A stretch of DNA of 64,000 nucleotides from Streptomyces flavochromogenes (GTDB taxonomy: Bacteria > Actinomycetota > Actinomycetes > Streptomycetales > Streptomycetaceae): assembly GCF_000717595.1 (NCBI RefSeq), contig NZ_JNZO01000004.1:124001-188000 (forward strand), given 5' to 3'. Of this stretch, positions 37,731 through 47,000 are shown piece after piece (within the stretch, counting starts at the first letter, position 1; each line of letters begins with the position of its first letter). The translations under genes and the position numbers were made by a program. A model generated the notes under the pieces. The model had not been told where the DNA came from and searched no databases. It saw nothing but the letters and a program-made list of their open reading frames with translations.

Positions 37731-40220
37731 ATGCGCACTCCTCGCAGCAGACTGGCCGCGGCACTCGTCGCCGCCGCACTGGTCGTCACCGGCGGCAGCA
37801 CGCTGGCGACGCCCATGGCGTCGGCGGCCGCGGAACCCGGCGCCGCCGCCTACACCGTCACCGTCGGTGCCAGGGGCTCGTGGACCCACCCCGACGACAC
37901 CCCCGCCGGCACGTACATCGACAAGGACGGGACCTTCTACTTCCAGCAGGCGCACGCCCTGTACGGCGCGAGCGACCCCCGCAAGTGGACCTTCTACACC
38001 GGGACGAACCTCGACACCGCCACCCGGTCCGGCGCCATCAGTGACGCGGTGAACCCGGCCAACTCCAACGACCGCAACAACGACACCACGTGGCGCTGCA
38101 ACAACAGCCCGACAGGCGTGGAGTCCACCCAGGCGCCCTCCACCGGTTCGTACGCGCACCGCAACTACTGCGACCTCGCCGGTGTGTGGGTCGACCCGGA
38201 CACCGGCGACTGGTACGGACTCGTGCACAACGAGTTCACCCCGCAGCCCTTCGGCGACGGCGTCCACTACGACGGCATCGACTACGCGGTCTCCAGGGAC
38301 CAGGGACGTACGTGGACCATCAAGGACCACGTCATCACCTCGCACTACAGCACCAGGCGCGGCGACACCGCCGCCTTCCCGCAGCAGACCTACCACTACG
38401 GCACCGGTGACCAGCGCCTGTTCGTCGACACGGCGTCCGGCTACTTCTACGCCTTCTACGGCTCCCGGATCGTGAACAAGGGCGGTGGCTGGGCCGCGTT
38501 CTACGGGCACGTCGCCCGAGCTCCGATCGCGTCGAAGATGGCGCCCGGCTCCTGGCAGAAGTGGTACGACGGCGCCTGGTCCGAGCCCGGCGTGGGAGGC
38601 CGCGAGAGCACCATGGTCCCGGTCGGCTCCGGCAGCACGACGGGCTACACCCCGCCGTCGAAGGAGTACAACCCGGCCAGCAGCGGCACCGTGAGCCAGC
38701 AGGTGGCCGCCGGCCTGACGCCCCCGACGTCCCCGTTGTTCGTCATGGACATCACGTACAACGCCCATCTCGGTCTGTACATCGGACAGCCCCAGGCGGT
38801 CGACCAGAGCGGCAACGCCTCCCAGGAGATCTACGCCACCGACAACCTGGCCACCCAGAAGTGGTTCCGCCTCGGCGACACCGGCAGCTACAAGAACGCG
38901 TCCTGGTACCGCTGGTTCCTCGACAGCGGCAACAAGACCAGCTCCGGGATCGTCGGCAAGGACTTCCGCTCTTACTGCTCCTTCGGCTGTTCCAACGGAA
39001 CCAGCAGCGAGTACGTCAACCTGACGATCGGCACCACCGAGCCCGCGGCCCCCGTCGACACGACCAGGGCGTACCGCATCACCAGCGCCGGTGGCCGCGT
39101 CCTGGCCCAGGTCTCCGGCGGTTCGGCCACCACCTCCCTCGCCGCCGCCACCGGTTCCGGTCTCGAGTCGTGGACCTTCACCCCGAACGGGGACGGCTCG
39201 TACCGCATCGCCAACTCCGCCTCCGGCGGGCTCCTCGGCGTGAGCGCCACCTCCACGGCCACACGGGCCTGGGGCACCAGGCCGACCGTCACGGCCGCCC
39301 CGACCGGCGGTCCCACCGTCGGACAGCAGTGGTTCGTCGTACGGGGCACCTCGCCGGCCGACGGCACCGCCACCGGCACGTACAAGATCGTCAACCGCTA
39401 CAGCGGCCTCGTCATCGGCCTCTCCGCCGACTCCGGCCGCCTCGCCGAGACCACGCCCACCCGCAGTTGGAGCAACACCACGGGCAACGCGGTCGGCGGC
39501 ACCCGGACGGCGGGTGAGCAGACCCTCACCCTGACCCCGACCGCTCAGGTCCCCGAGACGGTGACGGTCACCCATCCGGGCGACCGGACGACCACTCCGA
39601 ACCAGCCCGTCTCCCTCCAGCTGGAAGCCGCCGACTCCGCGGGCAAGCCCCTGACCTTCACCGCCACCGGCCTTCCCGCCGGTCTGAGCATCAGCACCGG
39701 CGGACTGATCACCGGCACTCCCACCGCGGCGGGCACGTCCACGGTCACCGTCACCGCGTCCTCCGGCAGCGCCACCGGCACGACCACGTTCACCTGGACC
39801 GTCACGGCCTCCCTCGACGGGGTCCACACCCTCACCGCAGCGGGCAAGGCACTCGACAACCCCGACCACAGCACCACCGCCGGCACCCGGCTCATCACCT
39901 GGGCGCCGACCGGCGGTCTCAACCAGAAATGGAGCTTCACCCGGCAGACGGACGGGACCTACGAACTCAAGAACAGCGAGTCCGGGCTGTGCGCCGACGT
40001 CGAGAGCGGCTCGACCGGCGCCGGTGCCCGCATCATCCAGTGGACCTGCACCAAGGGCGCCAACCAGCGCTGGAACATCGTCCGTCAGGCCGCCGGCACC
40101 TACACCGTCGCCTCCGCGGCGAGCGGGCTGCTGCTGACCACCGCCTCCGCCGCCGACGGAGCCCTCGTCACCCAGCAGCCGGACACCGGTACGTCGCTTC
40201 AGCGGTGGACCGTCAACTGA
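37731..40220 (+). CDS. Secreted protein with Asp-box propeller-like N-half and ricin-lectin C-terminus
   Basis: 829 residues. Sec signal peptide at 1-33. The N-terminal half (about 40-440) contains one Asp-box, SRDQGRTW, and blocks such as GVWVDPDTGDWYGLVHNEF and TYHYGTGDQRLFVD, resembling a sialidase-like beta-propeller. Residues about 445-600 look like a first ricin-type trefoil region. A putative Ig (He_PIG) domain follows at about 610-690 (GLPAGLSISTGGLITGTPTA). A clear RICIN lectin domain closes the protein (NQKWSFTRQTDGTYEL, NQRWNIVRQ, LQRWTVN). It should bind and perhaps process glycans outside the cell. The glycosidase residues cannot be confirmed. The ATG at 37731 follows agggagaacc. 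Confidence 0.8.
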   Translation: MRTPRSRLAAALVAAALVVTGGSTLATPMASAAAEPGAAAYTVTVGARGSWTHPDDTPAGTYIDKDGTFYFQQAHALYGASDPRKWTFYTGTNLDTATRSGAISDAVNPANSNDRNNDTTWRCNNSPTGVESTQAPSTGSYAHRNYCDLAGVWVDPDTGDWYGLVHNEFTPQPFGDGVHYDGIDYAVSRDQGRTWTIKDHVITSHYSTRRGDTAAFPQQTYHYGTGDQRLFVDTASGYFYAFYGSRIVNKGGGWAAFYGHVARAPIASKMAPGSWQKWYDGAWSEPGVGGRESTMVPVGSGSTTGYTPPSKEYNPASSGTVSQQVAAGLTPPTSPLFVMDITYNAHLGLYIGQPQAVDQSGNASQEIYATDNLATQKWFRLGDTGSYKNASWYRWFLDSGNKTSSGIVGKDFRSYCSFGCSNGTSSEYVNLTIGTTEPAAPVDTTRAYRITSAGGRVLAQVSGGSATTSLAAATGSGLESWTFTPNGDGSYRIANSASGGLLGVSATSTATRAWGTRPTVTAAPTGGPTVGQQWFVVRGTSPADGTATGTYKIVNRYSGLVIGLSADSGRLAETTPTRSWSNTTGNAVGGTRTAGEQTLTLTPTAQVPETVTVTHPGDRTTTPNQPVSLQLEAADSAGKPLTFTATGLPAGLSISTGGLITGTPTAAGTSTVTVTASSGSATGTTTFTWTVTASLDGVHTLTAAGKALDNPDHSTTAGTRLITWAPTGGLNQKWSFTRQTDGTYELKNSESGLCADVESGSTGAGARIIQWTCTKGANQRWNIVRQAAGTYTVASAASGLLLTTASAADGALVTQQPDTGTSLQRWTVN

Positions 40221-40256
40221 CGGTGACGCCGACGCCACCGCGGCGGTGACCGACCC

Positions 40257-40288
40257 GCCGGGCCCTTGCACAGCAGCCGGGGCCCGGC
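40257..40288 (+). terminator. Hairpin after the ricin-domain gene
   Basis: Arms gccgggccc and gggcccggc pair perfectly over a 14-base loop, 37 bases beyond the stop. Confidence 0.6.
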
Positions 40289-40369
40289 AGGTTTTCACCG
40301 CAACGACCTGTTCACCCGTTCGGAGTAGTTGAACGATCGCTCCCGGAGCGACGGCCGGACGATGACCCC

Positions 40370-40804
40370 ATGAGCCAGAACACCGCACCCCGCCCGCCCC
40401 GCGCCGACGCAAGCGCCAGAGGGGCCGCAGGCGGAACCCTGTTCGCCGGTGTCCTCATGGTGGTCATCGGTATCCTGGACATCCTCCAGGGCATCGCCGC
40501 CATCGCCAAGGACGATGTCTACGCCCGCGTCGGCGACTACGTCTTCGAGTTCAATCTGACCAGCTGGGGCTGGACCCACGTCGTCCTCGGCATCCTCGTC
40601 GGCCTCGCCGGAACCGGAATCCTCATGGGCTCTGAGTGGGGGCGGATGGGCGGCATCACGCTGGCCGTCCTGAACACGGTCGCCCAGTTCCTCTTCCTGC
40701 CGTATCACCCCTGGTGGGCACTCTTCTCGATGGCCATCTCGATCGTCGTGATCTGGGCACTGGCCACCGACGACACCTCCTTCCGCAAGCACGGCACGGC
40801 GTGA
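40370..40804 (+). CDS. DUF7144 family four-helix membrane protein
   Basis: 144 residues. After a polar N-terminus there are four hydrophobic helices: LFAGVLMVVIGILDILQGIA, a second with WGWTHVVLGILVGLAGTGIL, a third with GGITLAVLNTVAQFLFLPY, and WWALFSMAISIVVIWALA. The DDVYARVGDYVFEFN loop and the YHPWW motif are characteristic of the actinomycete DUF7144 family. Function unknown. The gene stands alone, convergent with the glutaminase gene 48 bases away. Confidence 0.85.
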   Translation: MSQNTAPRPPRADASARGAAGGTLFAGVLMVVIGILDILQGIAAIAKDDVYARVGDYVFEFNLTSWGWTHVVLGILVGLAGTGILMGSEWGRMGGITLAVLNTVAQFLFLPYHPWWALFSMAISIVVIWALATDDTSFRKHGTA

Positions 40805-40852
40805 TCGACCACCGCGGCCGCACTCCTCACCGTCTCCGTCCGCAGGTACGGC

Positions 40853-42184
40853 TCACGAGGGCAGCCGCGACCACTCGACGGCGGCGGACCGCGAGCCGAG
40901 CACGACTCCGCGGCTGCGGAAGGGCGCTGCGGCGTCGCCCACGAAGCCGATGCGGTGCCCCATGGCCGTGAGGCGTTCAAGGACTCCGCCGATGAGCCGT
41001 TCCGCGGCCGCGTCGACGGCGGTGACCTGCACGAGGTCGACGACGGCGGGTCCGTGGTCGACCTCGGTCAGGCGCTCCGCCAGGGCGTAGGCCAGTCGTT
41101 CGGCGGCTGTGAAGTCGAGTTCTCCCCGCGCCGCGACCCAGGTGGGCAGATCACCGGGCGACGTCTCGCCCTCGGCCCGGCACCACGCGGCCCCACCGGG
41201 GCCGTCGCCCGCGCCGGGCTCGACGACCGAAGGGGGGCCGGGGGGAGGCCTGCGCATCAGATGGAGCCCGAGTTCCTGCGACAGCGCAGCCAGCGCCGCG
41301 ACCGCGCGGACGGGGTTCCCGGCGGCGTCCAGCAGCGGGCTGTAGGAGCCGAGTCCGGATCGCCCCGGACTGATGGCCACCAGGCCCCCGGAGACGCCGC
41401 TCTTCGCGGGAAGTCCCACGCGGAGCAGCCAGTCGCCCGAGCCGTCGTACATCCCGCACGTCGCCATGACGGCCAGGACCTGAACCGTCACCGGCTCCGG
41501 GACGACCCTCTCGCCGGTGACGGGGTTGACGCCGCCGTTCGCGAGCGTCGCGGCCATCACCGCCAGGTCGACGGCATCGACCCGGATCGCGCACTGCCTG
41601 AAGTAGACGTCCAGTGCGTCGGACGGGTCACCGGTGAGGGATCCTGCCGCGCGCATCAGGTGCGCGAGGGCGATGTTCCGGTCGCCCGTGGCGGCTTCGG
41701 CGCGGTAGACCTCCTCGTCGACGTCCAGGGCCCGCCCGGCGAAGCGGCCCAGCGTCTCCAGGATGCGCGAGAACCGCCGCTCCGCGCCCGCGGCCGGCAC
41801 CAGGGCCGTGGTCGCGATGGCCCCTGCGTTGATCATGGGGTTCGCCGGTCGGCCCGACTCCGGGTCCAGACTGATCGCATTGAACGGCTCACCGCTCGGC
41901 TCGGCCCCCACACGGCGGAAGACCTCGGCCGCGCCGAGTTCGCTCAGCGCGAGCGCGAGGACGAACGGCTTGGACACCGACTGGATCGTGAAGAGCCTGT
42001 CCGCCTCGCCGGCCTGGTAGCGATGGCCGTCCGCACTCGCCAGCGCGAGGCCGAAGTCCGCGGGATCCGCCTGCGCGAGAGGCGGAATGTACGTGGCGAG
42101 GTGCCCACTGTTCAGCTCACGGAACGTGTGGCACAGATTCGCCAGCTCGGCGTTCACCGCATCGGACACGACACGCATCACCAT
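40853..42184 (-). CDS. glsA: Glutaminase A with C-terminal STAS domain
   Basis: 443 residues. Residues 1-310 are a serine-dependent glutaminase: FTIQSVSKPFVLALAL holds the Ser-x-x-Lys pair, PMINAGAIA the Asn, and YDGSGDWLLRVGLPAKSGVSGG the second conserved block. It hydrolyses glutamine to glutamate and ammonia. After a Pro-rich linker, residues about 345-443 form a STAS-like domain (ELDFTAAERLAYALAERL, VVDLVQVTAVDAAAERLIGG), as in some actinomycete and animal-type relatives, probably regulatory. The ATG at 42184 is one of two close starts. Downstream is the convergent DUF7144 gene. Confidence 0.92.
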   Translation of the reverse strand: MVMRVVSDAVNAELANLCHTFRELNSGHLATYIPPLAQADPADFGLALASADGHRYQAGEADRLFTIQSVSKPFVLALALSELGAAEVFRRVGAEPSGEPFNAISLDPESGRPANPMINAGAIATTALVPAAGAERRFSRILETLGRFAGRALDVDEEVYRAEAATGDRNIALAHLMRAAGSLTGDPSDALDVYFRQCAIRVDAVDLAVMAATLANGGVNPVTGERVVPEPVTVQVLAVMATCGMYDGSGDWLLRVGLPAKSGVSGGLVAISPGRSGLGSYSPLLDAAGNPVRAVAALAALSQELGLHLMRRPPPGPPSVVEPGAGDGPGGAAWCRAEGETSPGDLPTWVAARGELDFTAAERLAYALAERLTEVDHGPAVVDLVQVTAVDAAAERLIGGVLERLTAMGHRIGFVGDAAAPFRSRGVVLGSRSAAVEWSRLPS

Positions 42185-42244
42185 GCGGCCATCTTCGTCC
42201 AGATCTCGCCGGAAACCGCGCCCCCACGTCGAACGGGTCAGCCG

Positions 42245-42430
42245 TCACCCGACGTCCACCCCCGCGAACGGCATGTCCGGGCCCACCACGTCCAAGCCGG
42301 CGCGGCCGATGAACTCACCGGTCTCGCGTGCTTCGAGCGACACCTGAAGCCTCGCTCGTGGAAGTCGGCACGCATGGCGGACGGCACGGCGTCGCTCTGC
42401 TCCCGCGTGAGCAGTCCCCCAGGTGTTTCC
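42245..42430 (-). pseudogene. GNAT acetyltransferase fragment, frameshifted
   Basis: On the minus strand LLTREQSDAVPSAMRADFHERGF in one frame continues in another as EARETGEFIGRAGLDVVGPD and MPFAGVDVG before a stop. Together these match the region of GNAT enzymes leading into the GVDIGW motif. The acetyl-CoA binding part is missing, so this is a broken fragment. It overlaps the start of the decayed monooxygenase on the other strand. Confidence 0.45.
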
Positions 42431-42436
42431 GGACGT

Positions 42437-43330
42437 CGGGGTCGGCGTTCGTGGCGGCTCACGGCTCGCGGTCGGAATCCCTCCACGAGCGGAGCATGAG
42501 ACGTTCGGTCGGCCCGCGCTCGCCGAGGTACTCGGAGACGCCGCCGTCGCCGCCGGCACGAAGGTGCGTTCCGGCGTGACGACCACCGAACTCGACGGCG
42601 ACGGCACGGGCGTCGGCGTGACGCTCTCCGACGGTTCCACCGGCCGCTGGGACCTGGTGGTCGGCTTCGACGGGACCGGTTCACCGCTCCGTACCCGGCT
42701 CTACGGCGATCGGTACGCGCCCGCGTACCGGCTTCGCCAACTGGCGGGTCACCCTGCCCCGCCCCGCCGACGTCCGGAGCGTGGTGATGTCCACCGCGGG
42801 CAAGGAGGCGAAGGCGCTGCTCACCCCCCGATCGCGGACGAACTGATGTATCCGGGCGCCGTGTTCGCCGAGGCCCGAGGACTTCCGGCCCGACCCGGAG
42901 CACGCGCACGAGGAGCTCGCGAAGCGCCTCGGCATGTTCTCCGGCCCCGTCGCCGAGGCGCTCTCCGCCGTCACCGACCCTCGGCCGTGGTCTACTCCCG
43001 CATCTCCCAGGTGGGCGTCGAGGAGCCCTGGCGCGTGGGCCGGGTGGTCCTGGCCGGTGACGCGGCCCACGCCTCCACCCCGCACCTCGCCCAGGGCGCG
43101 GCCATGGCCGTCGAGGACGCCCTCGTCCTCGCCGGGTCCCTGGACACGGAGGCCACGGTGCCGGCGGCCCTGGAGCCTGGGAGGCCCGCCGCAGGCCCCG
43201 GGCCATGTGGGTGCAGGCCATGTCGCGCGCGGTCCTCAGGCAGGAGACGGGCGAGCGGACGACCCCCGAGGAGGACGCCCTCCTGGAGGTCGGCATCCCG
43301 GGCGCCGCCCACGTCCTGGCGAACCCCTGC
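42437..43330 (+). pseudogene. Decayed FAD-dependent monooxygenase
   Basis: Family sequence is found in successive frames: FGRPALAEVLGDAAVAAGTK and LSDGSTGRWDLVVGFDGTGS, then FANWRVTLPRPADVRSVV in another frame, ADELMYPGAVFAE in a third, then VYSRISQVGVEEPWRVGRVV and LAGDAAHASTPHLAQGAAMA with the FAD-ribityl motif, and finally RETGERTTPEEDALLEVG. At least five small indels (near 42738, 42826, 42876, 42982 and 43176) break it, and the N-terminal FAD-binding GxGxxG is absent. It resembles the PHBH-like class acting on aromatic substrates. Confidence 0.75.
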
Positions 43331-43376
43331 GAGGACACGCGCGACCACCGAGGGCAGCGCCACTCGGCGGAGCACC

Positions 43377-43437
43377 CGACGGCCGGTCGCCTCCGGGCTC
43401 TCCATGTCACGGAGAGGCCGGAGGCGACCGGCCGTCG
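43377..43437. repeat. Large near-perfect inverted repeat
   Basis: Two 27-base arms, 43377-43403 and 43411-43437, match at 26 of 27 positions around a 7-base loop; each arm begins with or ends in the complementary blocks cgacggccggtcgcctccgg. It would make a very stable hairpin. It lies between the monooxygenase relic and the SWIM gene, so it may be a terminator that insulates the downstream unit. Confidence 0.75.
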
Positions 43438-43580
43438 CGCTGCGCGCGGAGGCGGTTCCGGGCCTCCGGGAGGCACTTCGGGGCACGGTCCACGGGCGTT
43501 GTCAGTGGCCGGGGATAAGTTCGTTCCTGTTCCGCCGCGACGGCGAGAACATTCCCTCTGACGTGCATGGGAGAGGTACG

Positions 43581-44093
43581 TTGCCGGTCTGGGAGCTGTC
43601 GAGTACGGCGCGGGTGGTACCGCCCGCGCGACCGCGGAAACTCGCCAAGGTGCCGTTCGTCGAACTGGCCGACGGACGGTTGCAGGGAGTCGTGTCCAGC
43701 GGGTCCGACGCAGGACGCGTGTACGTGTCCTCCCTCGCGACCGGGACGTACGCGTTCGCCTGCAGCACGAACAACAACCGTCCCTGCGGCGGCGCTCGGG
43801 GCGGCTTCTGCAACCACATCCGGGCGCTCGTCGGCGAGGCCGTCCTGCAGTACGGCGCCGAACGCGTCGCCCGCTACCTGAAGGCCGACACGGGCGACAC
43901 GTCGGACACCGTGCCCGACGCGCACATGCTCGTCGCGCTGATGACCGCCACGCGGCCCGAGCAGGGCGACACCTCGGCGGCGGCGCCGGTGTTCAGCCGC
44001 TTCCTGCGGCACCTCGCCTATCTGGAACTGGAGCCGACCACCGCGCCGTTGCCCGAGATGCAGTGGTTCCCGCCGACGAGGACGGTCGCCTGA
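43581..44093 (+). CDS. SWIM zinc-finger protein
   Basis: 170 residues if begun at the TTG at 43581, preceded by ggagagg; a GTG at 43563 is the alternative. The SWIM motif is seen as FACSTNNNRPCGG then GFCNHIRALVG, giving the spaced Cys, Cys, Cys and His ligands. A helical C-terminal half follows (GAERVARYLKADTG, FSRFLRHLAYLEL). SWIM domains bind DNA or proteins. Its stop overlaps the next start (TGATG), making it the first gene of a coupled five-gene unit with VWA and MoxR proteins, and suggesting it is a targeting or adaptor subunit. Confidence 0.85.
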   Translation: MPVWELSSTARVVPPARPRKLAKVPFVELADGRLQGVVSSGSDAGRVYVSSLATGTYAFACSTNNNRPCGGARGGFCNHIRALVGEAVLQYGAERVARYLKADTGDTSDTVPDAHMLVALMTATRPEQGDTSAAAPVFSRFLRHLAYLELEPTTAPLPEMQWFPPTRTVA

Positions 44094-45487
44094 TGCGTAC
44101 GGACCTGTTCACCGATCCCGTCGACGGGCTCGACGAGGCACTGTCCGCCGTCGACGCGTTCGACCGGGTACTCGTCTCCGGGCTGCTCCGCCCCCGGCCC
44201 GACCAGGCCGCGGGTCTGACGGCACTCGCCACCGCCGTCGCCGGAACGCCGCTGGCCGCGCTGGTCGCCGAGGCGGCCGACAAGGCCGCCGCCGGTGCCG
44301 CGGGCGAGGACCACCTGGTGGCGCTCGCCGCCGCCCGCACCGCCCTCATGGGCTCCGTCCACGACGCCCTGACCGAACGCGTCGCGGACATCACCGGCCG
44401 GCGGCGCGCCGAACGGAACACCCCGGACGCCGCAGCGGACGAACCCGGCGCCAATGTGCTCGCCGCCGCACGTGCCTGGCTGTGCGACCTCGCCCGAGCG
44501 GGCTGGCAGGGCATCGACCACGATCTGGTCGCCGGCGCCGCGCCCGTCGTCTCCGCGATGCTGCCGGACCCGCGGCTGCGCCGGCAGGCCACGCTCCTGG
44601 ACGGTTTCGCCGCCGAACTCGCGGCCTCCTGCCCCGGTGCCACCCTGGACCGTGTCCCGGTCCGCCGCTGGGCCGACCTGTGGACGCGTGCCATGCTCCT
44701 CACCCTGCCGGGCGCCGTCCGGACCCAGGCGCTCTCCACCGCGACCGGCCGTCTGCTGCCGCTCGGCGTGGACGTACAGGAACACGCGACAGCCGTACAG
44801 GCGCAGGTCCACGCGGTGTTCGAACCCGCCGACGGCACGGAGCCGCGTCTGGTCCAGGCGGCCGTCTCCGCGCCCAAGCCGGACACGGTCGTGGGCGCCG
44901 GCCTGTGGCAGCTGCTCCGGCCGCGGATGTCGTTGCTCGCCGCCGCGGGGGAGTGTCGCACCATGGAGCTCGACGGCATGCCGGTCACGGAGGAGGGCGA
45001 CCTCCTCTGGGACGACGCACAGGCGCGTACGGGAGAGCCCGTCGAGCCGTTCGGCACGGCCCGGATCATCCTCTCCACGGCCACCGACCCGGTGACCGCG
45101 CCGCTGGACCGCCACCCGGCGCGGATCGCCGTCCCCGTCCTCCTGGAGGGGTACACGGTGGAGGACGAGGACGGCGGCCGGCTGTCGTTCGCGCTCGCCG
45201 GGCACCGGCTGGCCGTCGACACCGACCGCATCCCGACCGCCGGTCCGCTCACCCCGGAGGCGGTCGCCGCGTCCGGTGCGTGCCTGGGGCTGCTCCGGTG
45301 GGACGCGGGGGAGTTCGTCCTCCAGCCGCTGGCCGTCGAGACGACCGTCCGGAAGAAGGCCGTCGCCGTCCACGCCGGCGCGTGGGCCGGCGGCACCACC
45401 GACAAGGTGGGTGTCAGGGCGGAGAAGGCGGCCACGGACTCCGTCGCCGTGCTGCGCGAACGAGCCGGGAAGCTGCTGCGCGCATGA
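44093..45487 (+). CDS. Uncharacterised protein of the SWIM-VWA-MoxR unit
   Basis: 464 residues, family unknown to me but of the type always seen between SWIM and VWA genes in such actinomycete loci. The N-terminal half is Ala-rich helical (ALATAVAGTPLAALVAEAAD). The C-terminal half is beta-rich with PVEPFGTARIILSTATDPV, YTVEDEDGGRLSFALAGHRL and a tail GGTTDKVGVRAEKAATDSVA. No membrane helix or catalytic motif. The ATG at 44093 overlaps the upstream stop, and its own stop overlaps the VWA start (ATGA). Coupling on both sides implies fixed stoichiometry within a complex. Confidence 0.8.
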   Translation: MRTDLFTDPVDGLDEALSAVDAFDRVLVSGLLRPRPDQAAGLTALATAVAGTPLAALVAEAADKAAAGAAGEDHLVALAAARTALMGSVHDALTERVADITGRRRAERNTPDAAADEPGANVLAAARAWLCDLARAGWQGIDHDLVAGAAPVVSAMLPDPRLRRQATLLDGFAAELAASCPGATLDRVPVRRWADLWTRAMLLTLPGAVRTQALSTATGRLLPLGVDVQEHATAVQAQVHAVFEPADGTEPRLVQAAVSAPKPDTVVGAGLWQLLRPRMSLLAAAGECRTMELDGMPVTEEGDLLWDDAQARTGEPVEPFGTARIILSTATDPVTAPLDRHPARIAVPVLLEGYTVEDEDGGRLSFALAGHRLAVDTDRIPTAGPLTPEAVAASGACLGLLRWDAGEFVLQPLAVETTVRKKAVAVHAGAWAGGTTDKVGVRAEKAATDSVAVLRERAGKLLRA

Positions 45488-46977
45488 GCGACTCCGACGC
45501 CCCTTCCGCCGGCCTCTCACCGGCCGGCCTTCCGCCCACGGACCTCCCGTCGGCCGATTCGTCGTCCGCGGATCTCCCGTCGACCGACCCGTCGTCGGCC
45601 GGCCCTTCCCCTGCCGGCCCCTCCCCGGCCGTGTCCTCCCCCGCCACCCCCGACCCCGACGACAACCGTCGACAGGTCCTCTACTGGCGGCTCCTCGCCC
45701 GGCTCTTCGACCCCGAGGAGCAGGCCGCCCTGGAAGCGGCGAGCCTCGCCGTCGTCGAGGACATCGGCCTGCCGTCCGCGTTGCTCGACCCGGGTGCCTC
45801 CGTCGACTCCGTCGTCCAGCGCCATCCGGAACTGGCGGACGAGTTCGACGGGTTGATGACCCCGGAGCCCGATCCGGACGGCGCCCGCGACCGGGCCGCC
45901 GAGGTGCGGCGCGCCGCCCTCGCGTCGAAGCTGCTGCTCAACGTCTTCTCCACCGGACAGGGAACGGTCTCCGCCGGGCAGCTGGCCCGCTGGCAGTCGG
46001 ACGCCGGCTGGCTGGAGCGTTCGCTCGGCTGCCGGCCCGGCGGGCTGCGCGGCGGCCGGGGCGCCGGGGCCGTCGTCGACGGCGGCGGCGCGGGTCTCGA
46101 ACTCGGCGCCGTCGAGGCCGACCTCGTCCGCCGGATGCACCTGCGCGAAGTACTGGCCGACCCCGCACTCGCCGCCCGGCTCACCCCCAGCATGTCCCTC
46201 ATCGAGCAGCTCCTGCGCGACAAGGGAAACCTGTCGGGCATCGCGCTCGCCAATGCCAAGTCCCTCATCCGGCGCTACGTCGACGAGGTCGCCCAGGTAC
46301 TCCGCACCCAGGTGGAGAAGGCCACCGTCGGGGAGCTGGACCGTTCGGTCCCGCCCAAGCGGGTCTTCCGCAATCTCGACCTCGACCGCACCATCTGGAA
46401 GAACCTCACCAACTGGAGCCCGGAGGAGGAGCGGCTCTACGTCGACCGCCTCTACTACCGGCACACCGTTCGCCGGACCACACCGCAGAGGCTCGTCGTC
46501 GTCGTGGACCAGTCCGGCTCCATGGTCGACTCGATGGTCAACTGCACCATCCTCGCCTCGATCTTCGCCGGACTGCCGAAGGTGGACGTCCACCTCATCG
46601 CGTACGACACCCGCGCGATCGACCTCACCCCCTGGGTGCACGACCCGTTCGACGTGCTCCTGCGCACCAACCTCGGCGGCGGCAACGACGGCCCGGTCGC
46701 GATGGCCATGGCCAGACCGAAGATCGCAGAGCCGAAGAACACCGTCATGGTGTGGATCTCCGACTTCTACGAGTTCGACCGCTCACAGCCCCTGTTCGAG
46801 GGCATCGAGGCGGTCCACCGGTCCGGAGTGCGGTTCATCCCCGTCGGCTCGGTGACCAGCTCGGGACGGCAGGAGGTCAACCCCTGGTTCCGGGAGCGCT
46901 TCAAGGCGCTCGGCACCCCGGTGGTCTCCGGCCACATCAACAAGCTCGTGCACGAACTCAAGACCTTCCTCACCTGA
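45484..46977 (+). CDS. VWA-domain protein, partner of MoxR ATPase
   Basis: 497 residues. The first 60 are a low-complexity Ser/Pro/Ala/Asp region with repeats of SSADLPSTDPSSAGPSP type. A helical middle part follows, containing the segment VEADLVRRMHLREVLADP. The C-terminal von Willebrand A domain (about 325-495) has the MIDAS motif VVVVDQSGSMVDSMVN, a TNLGGGNDG loop and VMVWISDFYEF with the last Asp. MoxR-associated VWA proteins help insert metals or remodel partner complexes. It overlaps the gene before it and precedes the MoxR gene by 23 bases, so the two products very likely act together. Confidence 0.9.
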   Translation: MSDSDAPSAGLSPAGLPPTDLPSADSSSADLPSTDPSSAGPSPAGPSPAVSSPATPDPDDNRRQVLYWRLLARLFDPEEQAALEAASLAVVEDIGLPSALLDPGASVDSVVQRHPELADEFDGLMTPEPDPDGARDRAAEVRRAALASKLLLNVFSTGQGTVSAGQLARWQSDAGWLERSLGCRPGGLRGGRGAGAVVDGGGAGLELGAVEADLVRRMHLREVLADPALAARLTPSMSLIEQLLRDKGNLSGIALANAKSLIRRYVDEVAQVLRTQVEKATVGELDRSVPPKRVFRNLDLDRTIWKNLTNWSPEEERLYVDRLYYRHTVRRTTPQRLVVVVDQSGSMVDSMVNCTILASIFAGLPKVDVHLIAYDTRAIDLTPWVHDPFDVLLRTNLGGGNDGPVAMAMARPKIAEPKNTVMVWISDFYEFDRSQPLFEGIEAVHRSGVRFIPVGSVTSSGRQEVNPWFRERFKALGTPVVSGHINKLVHELKTFLT

Positions 46978-47000
46978 GCCTGCCCAGAAAGGCCCCTCGC

